Below the pieces are notes generated by a model, which was given only the letters and a program-made list of their open reading frames with translations, did not search any database and was not told the DNA's origin. From Comamonas antarctica (lineage in GTDB: Bacteria; Pseudomonadota; Gammaproteobacteria; Burkholderiales; Burkholderiaceae_C), in contig NZ_CP054840.1 in NCBI RefSeq assembly GCF_013363755.1, forward strand, positions 131,001-195,000: a stretch of DNA of 64,000 bases, in the 5' to 3' direction. Shown here piece by piece: positions 17,004 through 30,374 of this stretch. Each line of letters begins with the position of its first letter. Within the stretch, counting starts at the first letter, position 1. The position numbers and the translations under genes were made by a program.

Positions 17004-17978
17004 TTACTCCACGCGCGCGCCTGAAACCTTCACCACGTTCCCCGCCGTCACCCAGTCCTTGGCCAGCAGCGCCTTGAAGCCTGCGGGCGTGTCGGTGGCG
17101 GTTTCCGCGCCCAGCTTGCGCACGCGCTCCTGCACCACGGGATCGGCCAGCACCTTGTTGACCGCGGCGTTGAGCTTGCCGATTTCGGCTGCCGGCGTAC
17201 CGGCCGGTGCCAGCAGTCCGTACCAGGTGTCGAACTGAAAGCCCGGGAAACCCGATTCCGCGACCGTGGGCAGGTCGGGCAGGAAGGGCGAGCGCTTCGG
17301 TCCGGTGTAGGCCAGCAGCTGCACGCGCGGATCGTCTTTGAAGGCAATCAGCCCGGTGGTCGCTGCCGTCACGCCCTGGACGCGGCCGGCCAGCAGTTCA
17401 CGCACGGCGTCGCCTGTGGATTTATAGGGAATGTGCTGCTGCTCGAGCTTGGCTTGTGCCAGGAACGACGCCATGCCCAGATGCGAGGCGCTGCCATTGC
17501 CGGCCGAAGCGTAGTTCCAGGGCGTGGGGCTGGCCTTGGCAGCCGCCACCCATTGCGCCAGATTGCGTGCCTGGCCCGCAGGCGCGGCAATCACATAGCC
17601 CGACGAGGCGACCAGCGCCACGGGCTCGAAATCATTGACCGGGTGAAATCCCAGCCGCGGGTACATGTGGCCCGTGAAGTTGTGGCTTGCCGCGGCCATG
17701 ACCAGCGTGTTGCCGTCGGGCTTGGCGCGCGCCACGCCCTGCGTGCCCAGCGTGCCGCCCGCGCCGGGCTTGTTCTCAATCACGATGCTCGCCTGCAGCG
17801 CCTGGCCCAGTTCATTGCTGAATGCGCGCAGCACGGTGTCTTGCACAGCGCCCGCGCCAAACGGCACGACGATATGGATGGTGCGGTCGGCGGCCTGGGC
17901 CAGGCCGCTGGCAGCGAGGCCCCAGGCAAGGGCGGTGGAGGCCAGAAGGCGGCGGCGGGTCAGGGCAGGCAGATGCAT
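17004..17978 (-). CDS. Bug (TctC) family binding protein (second copy)
   Basis: The 324-residue precursor starts with MHLPALTRRRLLASTALAW and a hydrophobic stretch to about residue 29. The TRRRLL motif raises the possibility of Tat export, unlike the other Bug protein here. The mature domain has the signatures RTIHIVVPFGAGAVQDTVLR and VIENKPGAGGTLG, and LPTVAESGFPGF in the second lobe. It is a periplasmic carrier for an unknown small ligand. In place of the usual GG after FGAG it has GAV, a small change in the ligand loop. No transporter membrane subunits are adjacent. Its upstream region carries an inverted repeat with the same core as those at the first Bug gene. Confidence 0.9.
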   Translation of the reverse strand: MHLPALTRRRLLASTALAWGLAASGLAQAADRTIHIVVPFGAGAVQDTVLRAFSNELGQALQASIVIENKPGAGGTLGTQGVARAKPDGNTLVMAAASHNFTGHMYPRLGFHPVNDFEPVALVASSGYVIAAPAGQARNLAQWVAAAKASPTPWNYASAGNGSASHLGMASFLAQAKLEQQHIPYKSTGDAVRELLAGRVQGVTAATTGLIAFKDDPRVQLLAYTGPKRSPFLPDLPTVAESGFPGFQFDTWYGLLAPAGTPAAEIGKLNAAVNKVLADPVVQERVRKLGAETATDTPAGFKALLAKDWVTAGNVVKVSGARVE

Positions 17979-18048
17979 GGGATGAGAAAGGCGGTGTGAA
18001 CGTCAGGCGCAGGCGCCTGTGAATCAGCCAGTCTAGGGACCCATGCTT

Positions 18049-18063
18049 ATGCGGCCAACGCAT
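18049..18063. promoter_or_regulatory. Inverted repeat ATGC-N7-GCAT upstream of second Bug gene
   Basis: Four-base arms with a seven-base spacer (GGCCAAC) match the core and spacing of the repeats at 8862 and 9067. It lies 71 bases upstream of the Bug start on the minus strand. On its own it could be chance; its position makes it interesting. Confidence 0.45.
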
Positions 18064-18069
18064 TCTTTC

Positions 18070-18094
18070 GCATGAAGTTATGAGGATTTCATGC
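18070..18094. promoter_or_regulatory. Inverted repeat GCATGAA-N11-TTCATGC
   Basis: Perfect seven-base arms lie next to the ATGC-N7-GCAT site, between the gap terminator and the second Bug gene. It could be an additional operator for the Bug gene. It has no T-run on either side, so it is not an intrinsic terminator. Confidence 0.45.
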
Positions 18095-18110
18095 TTGAGC
18101 GTCAGGCAAG

Positions 18111-18141
18111 AAAAAAGCGCCAGCCCTTGCGGAACTGGCGC
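18111..18141 (-). terminator. Rho-independent terminator of gap
   Basis: On the minus strand GCGCCAG pairs with CTGGCGC and is followed by a run of six T. It lies 38 bases after the gap stop codon. Confidence 0.85.
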
Positions 18142-18178
18142 TCTACAGTCACCCTGCGCTCGTCAGCGCAGAACCTGC

Positions 18179-21259
<3,081 letters not shown>

Positions 21260-21408
21260 CTGGGCGCTCCAAAAAGGAGAGTATTTGTCAGGGGAAGCCC
21301 GGCATTTTAAGCGGCGGCTGGTTTTGCCCGGCAACGCGGGGCAATGCACTACAGTGCAGCCCATGGTCAAACCCCTGGCCAGCCTGCCTTTTTCGGAGTT
21401 CCCCGCGC

Positions 21409-22188
21409 ATGTCTTCTGCCCCTGTTTTCGCGCCATCGGCGCTGCTCCAGCCGCCGGCAATGCTGCTGGCCGCAGGCCGCGGCGAGCGCATGCGCCCGCT
21501 CACCGACCATTGCCCCAAGCCGCTGCTCGAAGTGCAGGGGCAGCCGCTGCTGCAATGGCATCTGCAGGCGCTGGCGGCGGCCGGCGTGCCGCGCGCGGTG
21601 ATCAATACCGGCTGGCTTGGCGCGCAGATTCCCGCGCGCCTGGGTTCGGTGTTCGAGGCCGCGGGTGCGGCCCTGCCGCTGGCTTATTCGGATGAAGATC
21701 CGTCGGGCCAGGGATCGGCGCTGGAAACCGCGGGCGGCATCGCGCGCGCGCTGCCGCAGCTCGGGCCGGTGTTCTGGCTGGCCGCGGGCGATGTGTTCGC
21801 GCCCGATTTCACGTTCGATGCTGCCGCAGCCGCGGCGTTCGCCGCCAGCGAGCAGCTGGCGCATCTGTGGCTGGTGCCCAACCCCGAGCACCATCCACTG
21901 GGCGACTTCGGTCTCAGCGCCGAAGGCCTGGCGCTCGATCTGCCCGCCGGCGATCCGCGCCCGCGCTGGACCTACAGCACCATCGCACTGCTGCGTGCCG
22001 AGCTGTTTGCCACCCCTTGGTGCGATATTCCGGCCGGCAATCCGCAGGGCGTACGCGCCGCGCTCGGGCCGCTGCTGCGCCGCGCCATGGCCTCGGGCCG
22101 GGTCGGCGCATCGGTCTATTCAGGGCGCTGGACCGACGTCGGCACGCCCGAGCGGCTGCAGTTGTTGAACACCTCGCTGCCCCTGTAG
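21409..22188 (+). CDS. murU: N-acetylmuramate-1-phosphate uridylyltransferase-like nucleotidyltransferase
   Basis: The 259-residue protein has the nucleotidyltransferase signature [25 protein letters not shown] near residue 17, followed by [13 protein letters not shown] and the metal-binding [26 protein letters not shown] at the C-terminus is typical of the MurU group. MurU makes UDP-MurNAc from MurNAc-1-phosphate in the cell-wall recycling route that bypasses MurA. The partner kinase AmgK is not in this window, so the assignment rests on similarity. The ATG at 21409 is used. It is cytosolic and divergent from tkt. Confidence 0.82.
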   Translation: MSSAPVFAPSALLQPPAMLLAAGRGERMRPLTDHCPKPLLEVQGQPLLQWHLQALAAAGVPRAVINTGWLGAQIPARLGSVFEAAGAALPLAYSDEDPSGQGSALETAGGIARALPQLGPVFWLAAGDVFAPDFTFDAAAAAAFAASEQLAHLWLVPNPEHHPLGDFGLSAEGLALDLPAGDPRPRWTYSTIALLRAELFATPWCDIPAGNPQGVRAALGPLLRRAMASGRVGASVYSGRWTDVGTPERLQLLNTSLPL

Positions 22189-22293
22189 GACAGGGGCGCT
22201 TACTGAACGCACCGCAGAGAAGATTGCAAATAGTGGTCAATCCAATAAATCGGGGGATACATTTGCAAGCAAGTGCGCAGTACGATAGCCGGC

Positions 22294-23682
22294 ATGACCT
22301 CTGTTTATGCCCAACGCCGCGCGCGCCTGGCTGCCCAACTGGGACCCCAGGCCGTGGCCATCATCCCCACGGCGCCGCTGCGCCAGCGCAACCGCGACAC
22401 GGATTTCCTTTACCGGCATGACAGCTACTTCTATTACCTGACCGGTTTCACCGAGCCCGACGCGTGCCTGGTGCTCAAGGGCGATGGGCAGAGCACGCTG
22501 TTCTGCCAGCCCAAGGACCTCGAGCGCGAGATCTGGGACGGCTACCGGCTGGGTCCCGAGGCGGCCGTGGCCACGCTGGGTGTCCACCAGGCCTTCTCCA
22601 GCGCCGACATCAACGCCCGGCTGCCGCGGCTGCTTGAAAACACCGAGTGCGTGTGGTTTCCATTTGCCACCCACGCCGGGCTGGCCGCTCAGGTGGAAAC
22701 CTGGCTGGCCCAGGTGCGCAACCGCGTGCGCATGGGCGTGCAGTCGCCGATCCACCAGGGCGACCTGTGTGCGCTGCTGGACGAGATGCGCCTGGTCAAG
22801 GATGCACACGAGCAGGACATCATGCGCCGCGCCGCGCGCATCAGCGCCAAGGCGCATGTGCGTGCCATGCAGCGTTCGGCACGCATGCTGCGCGCGGGCG
22901 AGGAGGTGCGCGAGTACCACCTCGACGCCGAACTGCTGCATGAATTCCGCCAGCAGGGCTCGCAATATCCGGCTTATGGTTCTATCGTTGCCGCGGGTGC
23001 CAACGCCTGCGTGCTGCATTACCAGGCCGACAAGGCGCTGGTGCGCCCTGGCGAACTGGTGCTGATCGATGCCGGCTGCGAACTCGATGGCTATGCCAGC
23101 GACATCACGCGCACCTTCCCGGCCGACGGCAAGTTCACCGGCCCGCAGCGCGCGGTGTACGACCTGGTGCTGGCCAGCCAGGATGCGGCAATTGCCGCCA
23201 CGCGCGCCGGCGCGCGCTTCAGCGATGCGCACGACGCGACGCTCGCGGTGCTGGCGCAGGGCCTGCTCGATCTGCGCATCCTCGATGCCGACCGCGTCGG
23301 CACGGCCCAGGACGTGATCGACACGCGTGCCTATTTCCCGTTCTACATGCACCGCACCGGCCACTGGCTGGGCATGGACGTGCACGATTGCGGCAGCTAT
23401 GTCGAGCCCAATGCGGAGGACACCGCCCCGCCGCGCAGCGATCCGGCCACGGGGGAAAGCCTGCGCCAGCGTCCGAGCCGCATCCTGCGCGCGGGCATGT
23501 GCACCACCATCGAGCCGGGCCTCTATCTGCGCGCCAGCGCCGATGTGCCCGAGGCGTTCCACAACATCGGCATCCGCATCGAGGATGACGCCATCGTCAC
23601 CGAGCAGGGCTGCGAGCTGATCACGCGCGACGTTCCGGTCAAGGCCGACGAGATCGAGGCGCTGATGCGCGACCTGGCGTGA
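22294..23682 (+). CDS. pepP: Xaa-Pro aminopeptidase P
   Basis: The 462-residue enzyme removes an N-terminal residue ahead of proline. The N-terminal aminopeptidase-P domain contains NRDTDFLYRHDSYFYYLTGF. The pita-bread catalytic domain has the dimetal ligands in IDAGCELDGYASDITRTFP (two Asp), HRTGHWLGMDVHD (His), TTIEPGLYLR (Glu) and IRIEDDAIVTEQG (Glu). All five ligands are present. It is cytosolic. The ATG at 22294 is preferred over the GTG at 22273. It is followed at 59 bases by a membrane protein gene, and the two may be co-transcribed. In other bacteria pepP is often next to ubiH; that is not seen here. Confidence 0.95.
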   Translation: MTSVYAQRRARLAAQLGPQAVAIIPTAPLRQRNRDTDFLYRHDSYFYYLTGFTEPDACLVLKGDGQSTLFCQPKDLEREIWDGYRLGPEAAVATLGVHQAFSSADINARLPRLLENTECVWFPFATHAGLAAQVETWLAQVRNRVRMGVQSPIHQGDLCALLDEMRLVKDAHEQDIMRRAARISAKAHVRAMQRSARMLRAGEEVREYHLDAELLHEFRQQGSQYPAYGSIVAAGANACVLHYQADKALVRPGELVLIDAGCELDGYASDITRTFPADGKFTGPQRAVYDLVLASQDAAIAATRAGARFSDAHDATLAVLAQGLLDLRILDADRVGTAQDVIDTRAYFPFYMHRTGHWLGMDVHDCGSYVEPNAEDTAPPRSDPATGESLRQRPSRILRAGMCTTIEPGLYLRASADVPEAFHNIGIRIEDDAIVTEQGCELITRDVPVKADEIEALMRDLA

Positions 23683-23741
23683 GCCGCGCCAGCCACGGCG
23701 CCCGCGGCAGCCTGCGTCTTCTTCCTTCCTGACTGTTCTCC

Positions 23742-24518
23742 ATGCCCGACGCCTCCAGCCTGACTTCCGCGCCACCGCGCCTGCAGTGGCGCATTTTCAC
23801 GGTGCTCTGGCTGCTGGGAATGCCGGGCATCTCGGCCCTGGTCTGGTCCATCATTCCCGACTGGCGCTACAGCCATGCGCTGGCGCCGCTGCCAGGCCAC
23901 TTGCCGCTGCTGCAGATGGCGGGGCTGTCGATGGTGCTGGCGCTGGCGGTGGGCATCGGTGTGCTGCTTGCGCCGCGCGTGGGCATGGCGGCGCCGGTCC
24001 TGACCACCTGGATCGCCGGTCGCTCGCCGCGCGAAGCTTTCCGCCGCGTCTGGCTGCCGGGCGTGGCCGGGGGCGTGGCCGGCGCCGCCTGCCTGGTGAC
24101 CCTGGCCATCGTCTGGCCCGAAAGCCTCAAGGCCGCCGAACCGCTCTACACCATGCCGCTGCTGTCCAAGCTGCTGTATGGCAGCCTGACCAACGAGCTG
24201 CTGGTGCGCTGGGGCCTGCTGGCCTGCGTGTTCTGGGCGCTCTGGCGCTTGGCCGGCGGCAAGTTGCCGCCATCGCCGACCATGGGCTGGACCGCCATCG
24301 TGCTGTGCGCGCTGCTCTGGGCGGCGCTGCATTGGCTGCTGACCTACTGGCTGCTGGGCCCGTTGCCCGGCCTGCTGCAGCTGCATGTGGTGCTGGGCAA
24401 GGTGGTCTACGGGCTGCTGTCCGGCTTCCTGTGCTGGCGCTTCGGCCTCGAAGCGGCCATCCTGGCGCACATGGTGACCTTCCTGCTGTCGCATGGGTTG
24501 ATTGGGCCAGTGCTGTAG
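23742..24518 (+). CDS. CPBP-like integral membrane protein with degenerate protease motifs
   Basis: The 258-residue protein has about seven to eight hydrophobic helices. It resembles the CPBP (Abi/CAAX protease) family: GSLTNELLVRWGLL stands where EExxxR is expected, ALLWAALHW matches the FxxxH helix, and LEAAILAHM gives the last His. The first Glu of the EE pair is Asn, so proteolytic activity is doubtful. It sits in the inner membrane. Its neighbours are pepP upstream and pyk downstream, with no clear functional tie. It could instead be a non-catalytic family member or an unrelated membrane protein. Confidence 0.6.
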   Translation: MPDASSLTSAPPRLQWRIFTVLWLLGMPGISALVWSIIPDWRYSHALAPLPGHLPLLQMAGLSMVLALAVGIGVLLAPRVGMAAPVLTTWIAGRSPREAFRRVWLPGVAGGVAGAACLVTLAIVWPESLKAAEPLYTMPLLSKLLYGSLTNELLVRWGLLACVFWALWRLAGGKLPPSPTMGWTAIVLCALLWAALHWLLTYWLLGPLPGLLQLHVVLGKVVYGLLSGFLCWRFGLEAAILAHMVTFLLSHGLIGPVL

Positions 24519-24529
24519 GGAGGCACTGG

Positions 24530-24681
24530 GGGGCTGCTCCCCCCGGCGCGACCACACGCGGTGAGGGAGGGTGGTGGTTGCCGCCGCCGCCGGGCCGTCC
24601 CAAGGCGGCGGACGGCCCCCTGGGGGGAGGCCCGCTTAGGGGCAGCGAGCCACACGCAGTGGGCGAGCGTGGGGGTGCTAA
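24530..24681 (-). repeat. GC-rich intergenic repeat (copy 2) between CPBP-like gene and pyk
   Basis: Read on the minus strand from 24681 it begins GCACCCCCACGCTCGCCCAC, close to the openings of the copies at 13474 and 42471, followed by GGCTCGCTGCCCCTAAGC and G/C-run hairpins. A second half-copy with CACACGCGGTGAGGGAGG lies near 24552. It abuts neither gene directly. Confidence 0.55.
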
Positions 24682-24749
24682 TTTCGTACCCGGTTTGTAA
24701 CTGCTTCCGTGTGAGAATTGAATTCCGATTCCTCTCTCGCGAAAGCCTC

Positions 24750-26192
<1,443 letters not shown>

Positions 26193-26340
26193 AGCACCCC
26201 CTGAGCCGCTACGCGGCGGGGCCGCCCCGGCTTCCCCCTCTCAACCTTCGGTGGAGGGGGACGGCAGCCTCGGTGCGGGGGGCGGCCCGCCTAGGGGCGG
26301 CCCTTCCTCGCTGCGGGGCGGCCATCCGCCCCCATGCTGG
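26193..26340 (+). repeat. GC-rich intergenic repeat (copy 3), abutting the pyk stop codon
   Basis: It starts right after the pyk TAA with AGCACCCCCTGAGCCGC and includes CTTCGGTGGAGGGGGACGGC and GGGCGGCCCTTCCTCGCTG. It is nearly the same, in inverted orientation, as the copy at 31160-31262, which abuts the corA stop. The remaining intergenic DNA to 26558 holds the fba promoter region. Confidence 0.75.
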
Positions 26341-26429
26341 GCTGCGCCAGTTTCCAACGTTCTCACTCATTCACCAGCGATTGGTGGTAAGTGCAGTGGC
26401 GCATGGATGGTGCTGGTGCGGGCTTTTGA

Positions 26430-26447
26430 GTCGGGCTAAAATCCCGG
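26430..26447 (+). promoter_or_regulatory. Promoter-like motif GTCGGGC-TAAAAT-CCCGG upstream of fba
   Basis: TAAAAT at 26437-26442 is flanked by GTCGGGC and CCCGG. An almost identical arrangement precedes leuS at 50444-50462. TAAAAT resembles a -10 element; no good -35 hexamer is visible at the usual distance. It lies about 115 bases before the fba start. Confidence 0.45.
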
Positions 26448-26558
26448 GTTACACAGCGGTTACCGCCGCTGGGCCCGGACTCACGCCGCGGCGCGGGTGG
26501 GCCGCGTACGGCAAATGTGCTGCGCGGGCTGTTTACCACCCTGAATTGGATCCACGAC

Positions 26559-27623
26559 ATGTCCCTCGTCTCGATGCGCGAACTGCTCGACCATGCTGCC
26601 GAAAACGGCTATGGCATTCCTGCTTTCAACGTCAACAACCTGGAGCAAGTCCAGGCGGTGATGGCTGCCGCCGATGAGGTCGGCGCACCCGTGATCCTGC
26701 AAGCCAGCGCCGGCGCGCGCAAGTATGCGGGCGAAGCCTTCATCAAGCACCTGATCCAGGCCGCGGTCGAACAATATCCGCACATCCCGCTGGTCATGCA
26801 CCAGGACCACGGCCAGTCGCCCGCGATCTGCCAGGGCGCGATCGACCTGGGCTTCTCGTCGGTGATGATGGACGGCTCGCTGATGGAAGACGGCAAGACC
26901 CCGGCTTCGTTCGACTACAACGTCGACGTGACGCGCAAGGTCGTCGAGATGGCGCACCGCGTGGGCGTCACGGTCGAGGGCGAACTCGGCTGCCTGGGTT
27001 CGCTGGAAACCGGCGAAGCCGGTGAGGAAGACGGCATCGGCGCCGTCGGCAAGCTGGACCACAGCCAGATGCTGACCGACCCCGAGGAAGCCGCGCAGTT
27101 CGTCAAGGCCACGCAGCTCGACGCGCTGGCCATCGCCATCGGCACCAGCCACGGCGCCTACAAGTTCACGCGCAAGCCCACGGGCGACATCCTGTCGATC
27201 CAGCGCGTCAAGGAAATCCACGCCCGCCTGCCCAATACCCACCTGGTGATGCACGGCTCGTCGTCGGTGCCCCAGGAACTGCTGGCCATCATCCGCCAGT
27301 ACGGCGGCAACATGAAGGAAACCTACGGCGTGCCGGTCGAGGAAATCCAGGAAGCCATCAAGTACGGCGTGCGCAAGATCAACATCGACACCGACATCCG
27401 CCTGGCCATGACCGGCGCGGTGCGCAAGTTCCTGTTCGAGAACCCCGAGAAGTTCGATGCGCGCGAATGGCTCAAGCCCGCGCGCGAAGCCGCCAAGCAG
27501 ATCTGCAAGCAGCGCTACATTGAATTCGGCTGCGAAGGCCAGGCCGGCAAGATCAAGGGCCACAACCTGCAGGTCATCGCCGGCATGTATGCCGACGGCA
27601 CGCTCAAGCAGGTCGTGAACTGA
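26559..27623 (+). CDS. fba: Fructose-1,6-bisphosphate aldolase, class II (Calvin-cycle subtype)
   Basis: The 354-residue zinc enzyme cleaves fructose 1,6-bisphosphate in glycolysis and works in reverse in gluconeogenesis. It shows [28 protein letters not shown] (zinc His and catalytic Asp), [28 protein letters not shown] and [13 protein letters not shown] (zinc His residues), and [15 protein letters not shown]. Length fits the Calvin-type class II group common in Burkholderiales. No other Calvin-cycle gene (cbbL, cbbS, prk) is in the window, so an ordinary central-carbon role is more likely. A hairpin with a T-run follows at 27648. Confidence 0.97.
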   Translation: MSLVSMRELLDHAAENGYGIPAFNVNNLEQVQAVMAAADEVGAPVILQASAGARKYAGEAFIKHLIQAAVEQYPHIPLVMHQDHGQSPAICQGAIDLGFSSVMMDGSLMEDGKTPASFDYNVDVTRKVVEMAHRVGVTVEGELGCLGSLETGEAGEEDGIGAVGKLDHSQMLTDPEEAAQFVKATQLDALAIAIGTSHGAYKFTRKPTGDILSIQRVKEIHARLPNTHLVMHGSSSVPQELLAIIRQYGGNMKETYGVPVEEIQEAIKYGVRKINIDTDIRLAMTGAVRKFLFENPEKFDAREWLKPAREAAKQICKQRYIEFGCEGQAGKIKGHNLQVIAGMYADGTLKQVVN

Positions 27624-27647
27624 TCTCACCGCGCATGCCAATCCAAT

Positions 27648-27680
27648 AGCCTCCTGGCCTTCCAGCCCGGGGGCTTTTTT
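27648..27680 (+). terminator. Rho-independent terminator of fba
   Basis: AGCCTCCTGG pairs imperfectly with the CGGGGGCT side and is followed by six T. It lies 24 bases after the fba stop. Confidence 0.75.
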
Positions 27681-27794
27681 CATTTGCGTGACGGGTATCC
27701 GTTGCCTTTTTGCCGGCCTGCGTGCAGCATGGCGGTTGGCTGAAAAATCCATGGGGCAGGCGATGCGCCTGTGCCTTGCGCAGGGAGACTCGCA

Positions 27795-28496
27795 ATGAAG
27801 AGAATGGGAGCGCGTTTTGCGCTTTTGGGAGCAGGGGTCTTGCTGGTTTTGGCGGGATGCGCCACACAGACATCCTCCGTGCCGTCCGCCGGCCATTACG
27901 CCGCAGGTCGTGCGCAGCTGGCGCTGCCTGCCGGAGCCTGGGCCGACCTGGGCGCAGCCGACGAGGCCTGGGCGCCGTTGCCCAGCGCCGGTGCCCAGGT
28001 GGCGCTGAAGAGCCGGGCACTGGTGCTGCAAGGCGCAAAACAGGAGCCTCTGGCGGTGGTGCTGGTGCGCAGCAATGCCTCCAACCTGTTCTGGCGTTCC
28101 GTGTCGTGGGGCGTGAGTTGCCCGCGCGAACTCGATGTACTCATGTTCGACGAGGCCGCAGGCAGCCCCGATCGCATGGATTGCCTGCGCCTGCGGCGCA
28201 ACGCGCAGGCCCAGCAGTGGCTCAAGCGCACCAAGCCCGAGACCCAGGCCTGGCTCGAGCAGCGCCGCCAGTTGCCGCAGCTGCCCTACAGCCACCTGAG
28301 CTACCGCTTTGCCACCGAGGACGGCGGCATGGTGGAACTGCAGATCCTTGCCGACCAGCGCCTGCTGCAGCCGGAAAAGGGCAGCCAGGGCCGGCAGTTG
28401 CGCGACTGGGCGCAGGCCGTGGCCAGCGCCGCGCGCGACAGCCTGTCATCCATCGATGGTGCGCTGGTGCTGCCGCCGTTTCCCGGTTCGGTCTGA
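27795..28496 (+). CDS. Putative lipoprotein of unknown function
   Basis: The 233-residue product starts MKRMGARFALLGAG with a lipobox VLAGC, so Cys 22 should be lipidated. The mature part is mixed alpha/beta with a cysteine pair (SCPRELD and MDCLRLRR) and no family motif that I recognise. The ATG at 27795 lies a few bases after GGGAG; the frame is open upstream to 27771. Codon use is like that of its neighbours. It sits between fba and fadD, both with their own signals, so it may be transcribed alone. A role in the envelope is inferred only from the lipobox. Confidence 0.7.
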   Translation: MKRMGARFALLGAGVLLVLAGCATQTSSVPSAGHYAAGRAQLALPAGAWADLGAADEAWAPLPSAGAQVALKSRALVLQGAKQEPLAVVLVRSNASNLFWRSVSWGVSCPRELDVLMFDEAAGSPDRMDCLRLRRNAQAQQWLKRTKPETQAWLEQRRQLPQLPYSHLSYRFATEDGGMVELQILADQRLLQPEKGSQGRQLRDWAQAVASAARDSLSSIDGALVLPPFPGSV

Positions 28497-28601
28497 GCGG
28501 CGCTGTGCGTTTGGTCCTAGGGTAACTACAGACTGCGAGCTTCCAGGGCTCGGCTGACAATGCTTCGAGCATTGGCAACAACTACTGGAGGTTTCTAGAC
28601 C

Positions 28602-30278
28602 ATGAGTGATCGTCCCTGGCTGAGCGCATACCCCCAAGGGGTGCCTGCGGAAATCGACGCGACGCAATATCCGTCGCTGGTGGCCCTGATGGAAGAGGCC
28701 TTCACGAAATACCGCGACCGGGTGGCGTACAGCTTCATGGGCAAGGAACTGACCTTCGCCCAGACCGATGCACAGAGCCGGGCCCTGGCGGCGTACCTGC
28801 AGGGGCTGGGCCTGGTCAAAGGCGACCGCGTGGCGCTGATGATGCCCAACGTGCCGCAGTATCCGGTGGCCGTGGCCGCGGTGCTGCGCGCGGGCTTCGT
28901 GGTGGTCAATGTGAACCCGCTCTACACCGCCCGCGAACTCGAGCACCAGCTGCGGGACTCGGGCGCCAAGGCCATCATCATCATCGAGAACTTCGCCACC
29001 ACGCTGCAGGCCTGCATTGCCGCCACGGCCGTCAAGCATGTGGTGCTCTGCGCGATGGGCGACCAGCTGGGCCTGTTCAAGGGCGCATTGGTGAACTATG
29101 TGGTGCGCAAGGTCAAGAAGATGGTGCCGGCATTTCAGCTGCCGGGCGCGGTGCGCTTCAACGATGCGCTGGCCAAGGGCGCGGGGGCCACTTTCCAGGC
29201 GCCCCAGCTGCTGCCCGACGACATCGCGCTGCTGCAATACACCGGCGGCACCACGGGCGTGAGCAAGGGCGCGGTGCTGCTGCACCGCAACATCATCGCC
29301 AACGTGCTGCAGTCCGAAGCCTGGAATGCGCCGGTCATGGACAAGATCCCGAGCGGCGAGCAGCCGACCAGCGTCTGTGCGCTGCCGCTCTACCATATCT
29401 TCGCGTTCACGGTGAACATGATGCTGTCGATGCGCACCGGCGGCAAGACCTTGCTCATCCCCAATCCGCGCGACCTCAAGGCCACGCTGGCCGAACTGTC
29501 CAAGCACCGCTTCCACAGCTTCCCGGCCGTGAGCACGCTGTTCAACGGCCTGGCCCACCACCCGGACTTCAACACCGTCGACTGGACGCACCTCAAGGTG
29601 TCGGTCGGTGGCGGCATGGCGGTGCAAAGCGCGGTCGCGCAGCTGTGGCTCGAGAAGACCGGCTGTGCGATCTGCGAGGGCTACGGCCTGTCGGAAACCA
29701 GTCCGTCGGTCAGCTGCAACCCGGTCACCGTGAGCCGGTTCACCGGCACCATCGGCGTGCCGCTGCCCAGCACCTACATGAAGCTGATCGACGATGCGGG
29801 CAACGATGTGACGCAGCCCGGCCAGCCCGGCGAGATCGCCATCAAGGGACCGCAAGTGATGGCCGGCTACTGGCAGCTGCCCGATGAAACCGCGCGTGCC
29901 TTCACGGCCGATGGCTTCTTCAAGTCCGGCGACATCGGCACCATCGATGAAAACGGCTTCTTCAAGGTCGTCGACCGCAAGAAGGACATGGTGCTGGTCA
30001 GCGGCTTCAACGTCTACCCCAACGAAGTCGAGGATGTGGTCGCCAAATGCCCGGGCGTGCTCGAATGCGCGGTGGTCGGTGTGCCCGACGAAAAGACCGG
30101 CGAGTCGGTGAAGCTGGTGATCGTGAAGAAGGATCCGGCGCTGACCGAGCAGGCGGTGCGCGACTTCTGCCGCTCGCATCTCACCGGCTACAAGCAGCCG
30201 CGCATCATTGAATTCCGCACCGAGCTGCCGAAAACCCCGGTGGGCAAGATCCTGCGCCGCGAGCTGCGCAGCAGCTGA
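28602..30278 (+). CDS. fadD: Long-chain fatty acid-CoA ligase
   Basis: The 558-residue enzyme activates fatty acids to acyl-CoA through an acyl-adenylate. The AMP-binding P-loop YTGGTTGVSKGAVLLHRN lies near residue 212, and EGYGLSETSPSVSCNP is the second AMP motif. GFFKSGDIGTIDENGFFKV and DRKKDMVLVSGFNVYPNEVE form the hinge and FACS signature, and TPVGKILRRELR holds the catalytic Lys. Domain order and length match FadD of E. coli. It probably acts at the inner face of the cytoplasmic membrane in fatty-acid uptake and degradation. No other beta-oxidation gene is adjacent. The substrate chain length is not determined. Confidence 0.92.
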   Translation: MSDRPWLSAYPQGVPAEIDATQYPSLVALMEEAFTKYRDRVAYSFMGKELTFAQTDAQSRALAAYLQGLGLVKGDRVALMMPNVPQYPVAVAAVLRAGFVVVNVNPLYTARELEHQLRDSGAKAIIIIENFATTLQACIAATAVKHVVLCAMGDQLGLFKGALVNYVVRKVKKMVPAFQLPGAVRFNDALAKGAGATFQAPQLLPDDIALLQYTGGTTGVSKGAVLLHRNIIANVLQSEAWNAPVMDKIPSGEQPTSVCALPLYHIFAFTVNMMLSMRTGGKTLLIPNPRDLKATLAELSKHRFHSFPAVSTLFNGLAHHPDFNTVDWTHLKVSVGGGMAVQSAVAQLWLEKTGCAICEGYGLSETSPSVSCNPVTVSRFTGTIGVPLPSTYMKLIDDAGNDVTQPGQPGEIAIKGPQVMAGYWQLPDETARAFTADGFFKSGDIGTIDENGFFKVVDRKKDMVLVSGFNVYPNEVEDVVAKCPGVLECAVVGVPDEKTGESVKLVIVKKDPALTEQAVRDFCRSHLTGYKQPRIIEFRTELPKTPVGKILRRELRSS

Positions 30279-30328
30279 GCGACATAGGCCCGTGCCGCAC
30301 CTGCTTCCTGCAATCGCCGCACAATGGC

Positions 30329-30355
30329 AACCGCCGCCCTGTGCGGCGGTTTTAT
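30329..30355 (+). terminator. Probable terminator of fadD
   Basis: AACCGCCGC pairs with GCGGCGGTT across a five-base loop and is followed by a short TTTAT tail. It lies 50 bases after fadD and just before the nucleosidase start, so it could also act as an attenuator-like leader element. Confidence 0.6.
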
Positions 30356-30374
30356 CTTTCAGCGTGAAAAGCAG

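Noticed and set aside
22237-23775. 512-residue minus-strand frame opposite pepP
   Set aside because: Shadow of pepP, whose metal ligands are all on the plus strand.
26559-27623. fba as evidence for a Calvin-cycle cluster
   Set aside because: The subtype name does not prove carbon fixation, and no RuBisCO or phosphoribulokinase gene is present.
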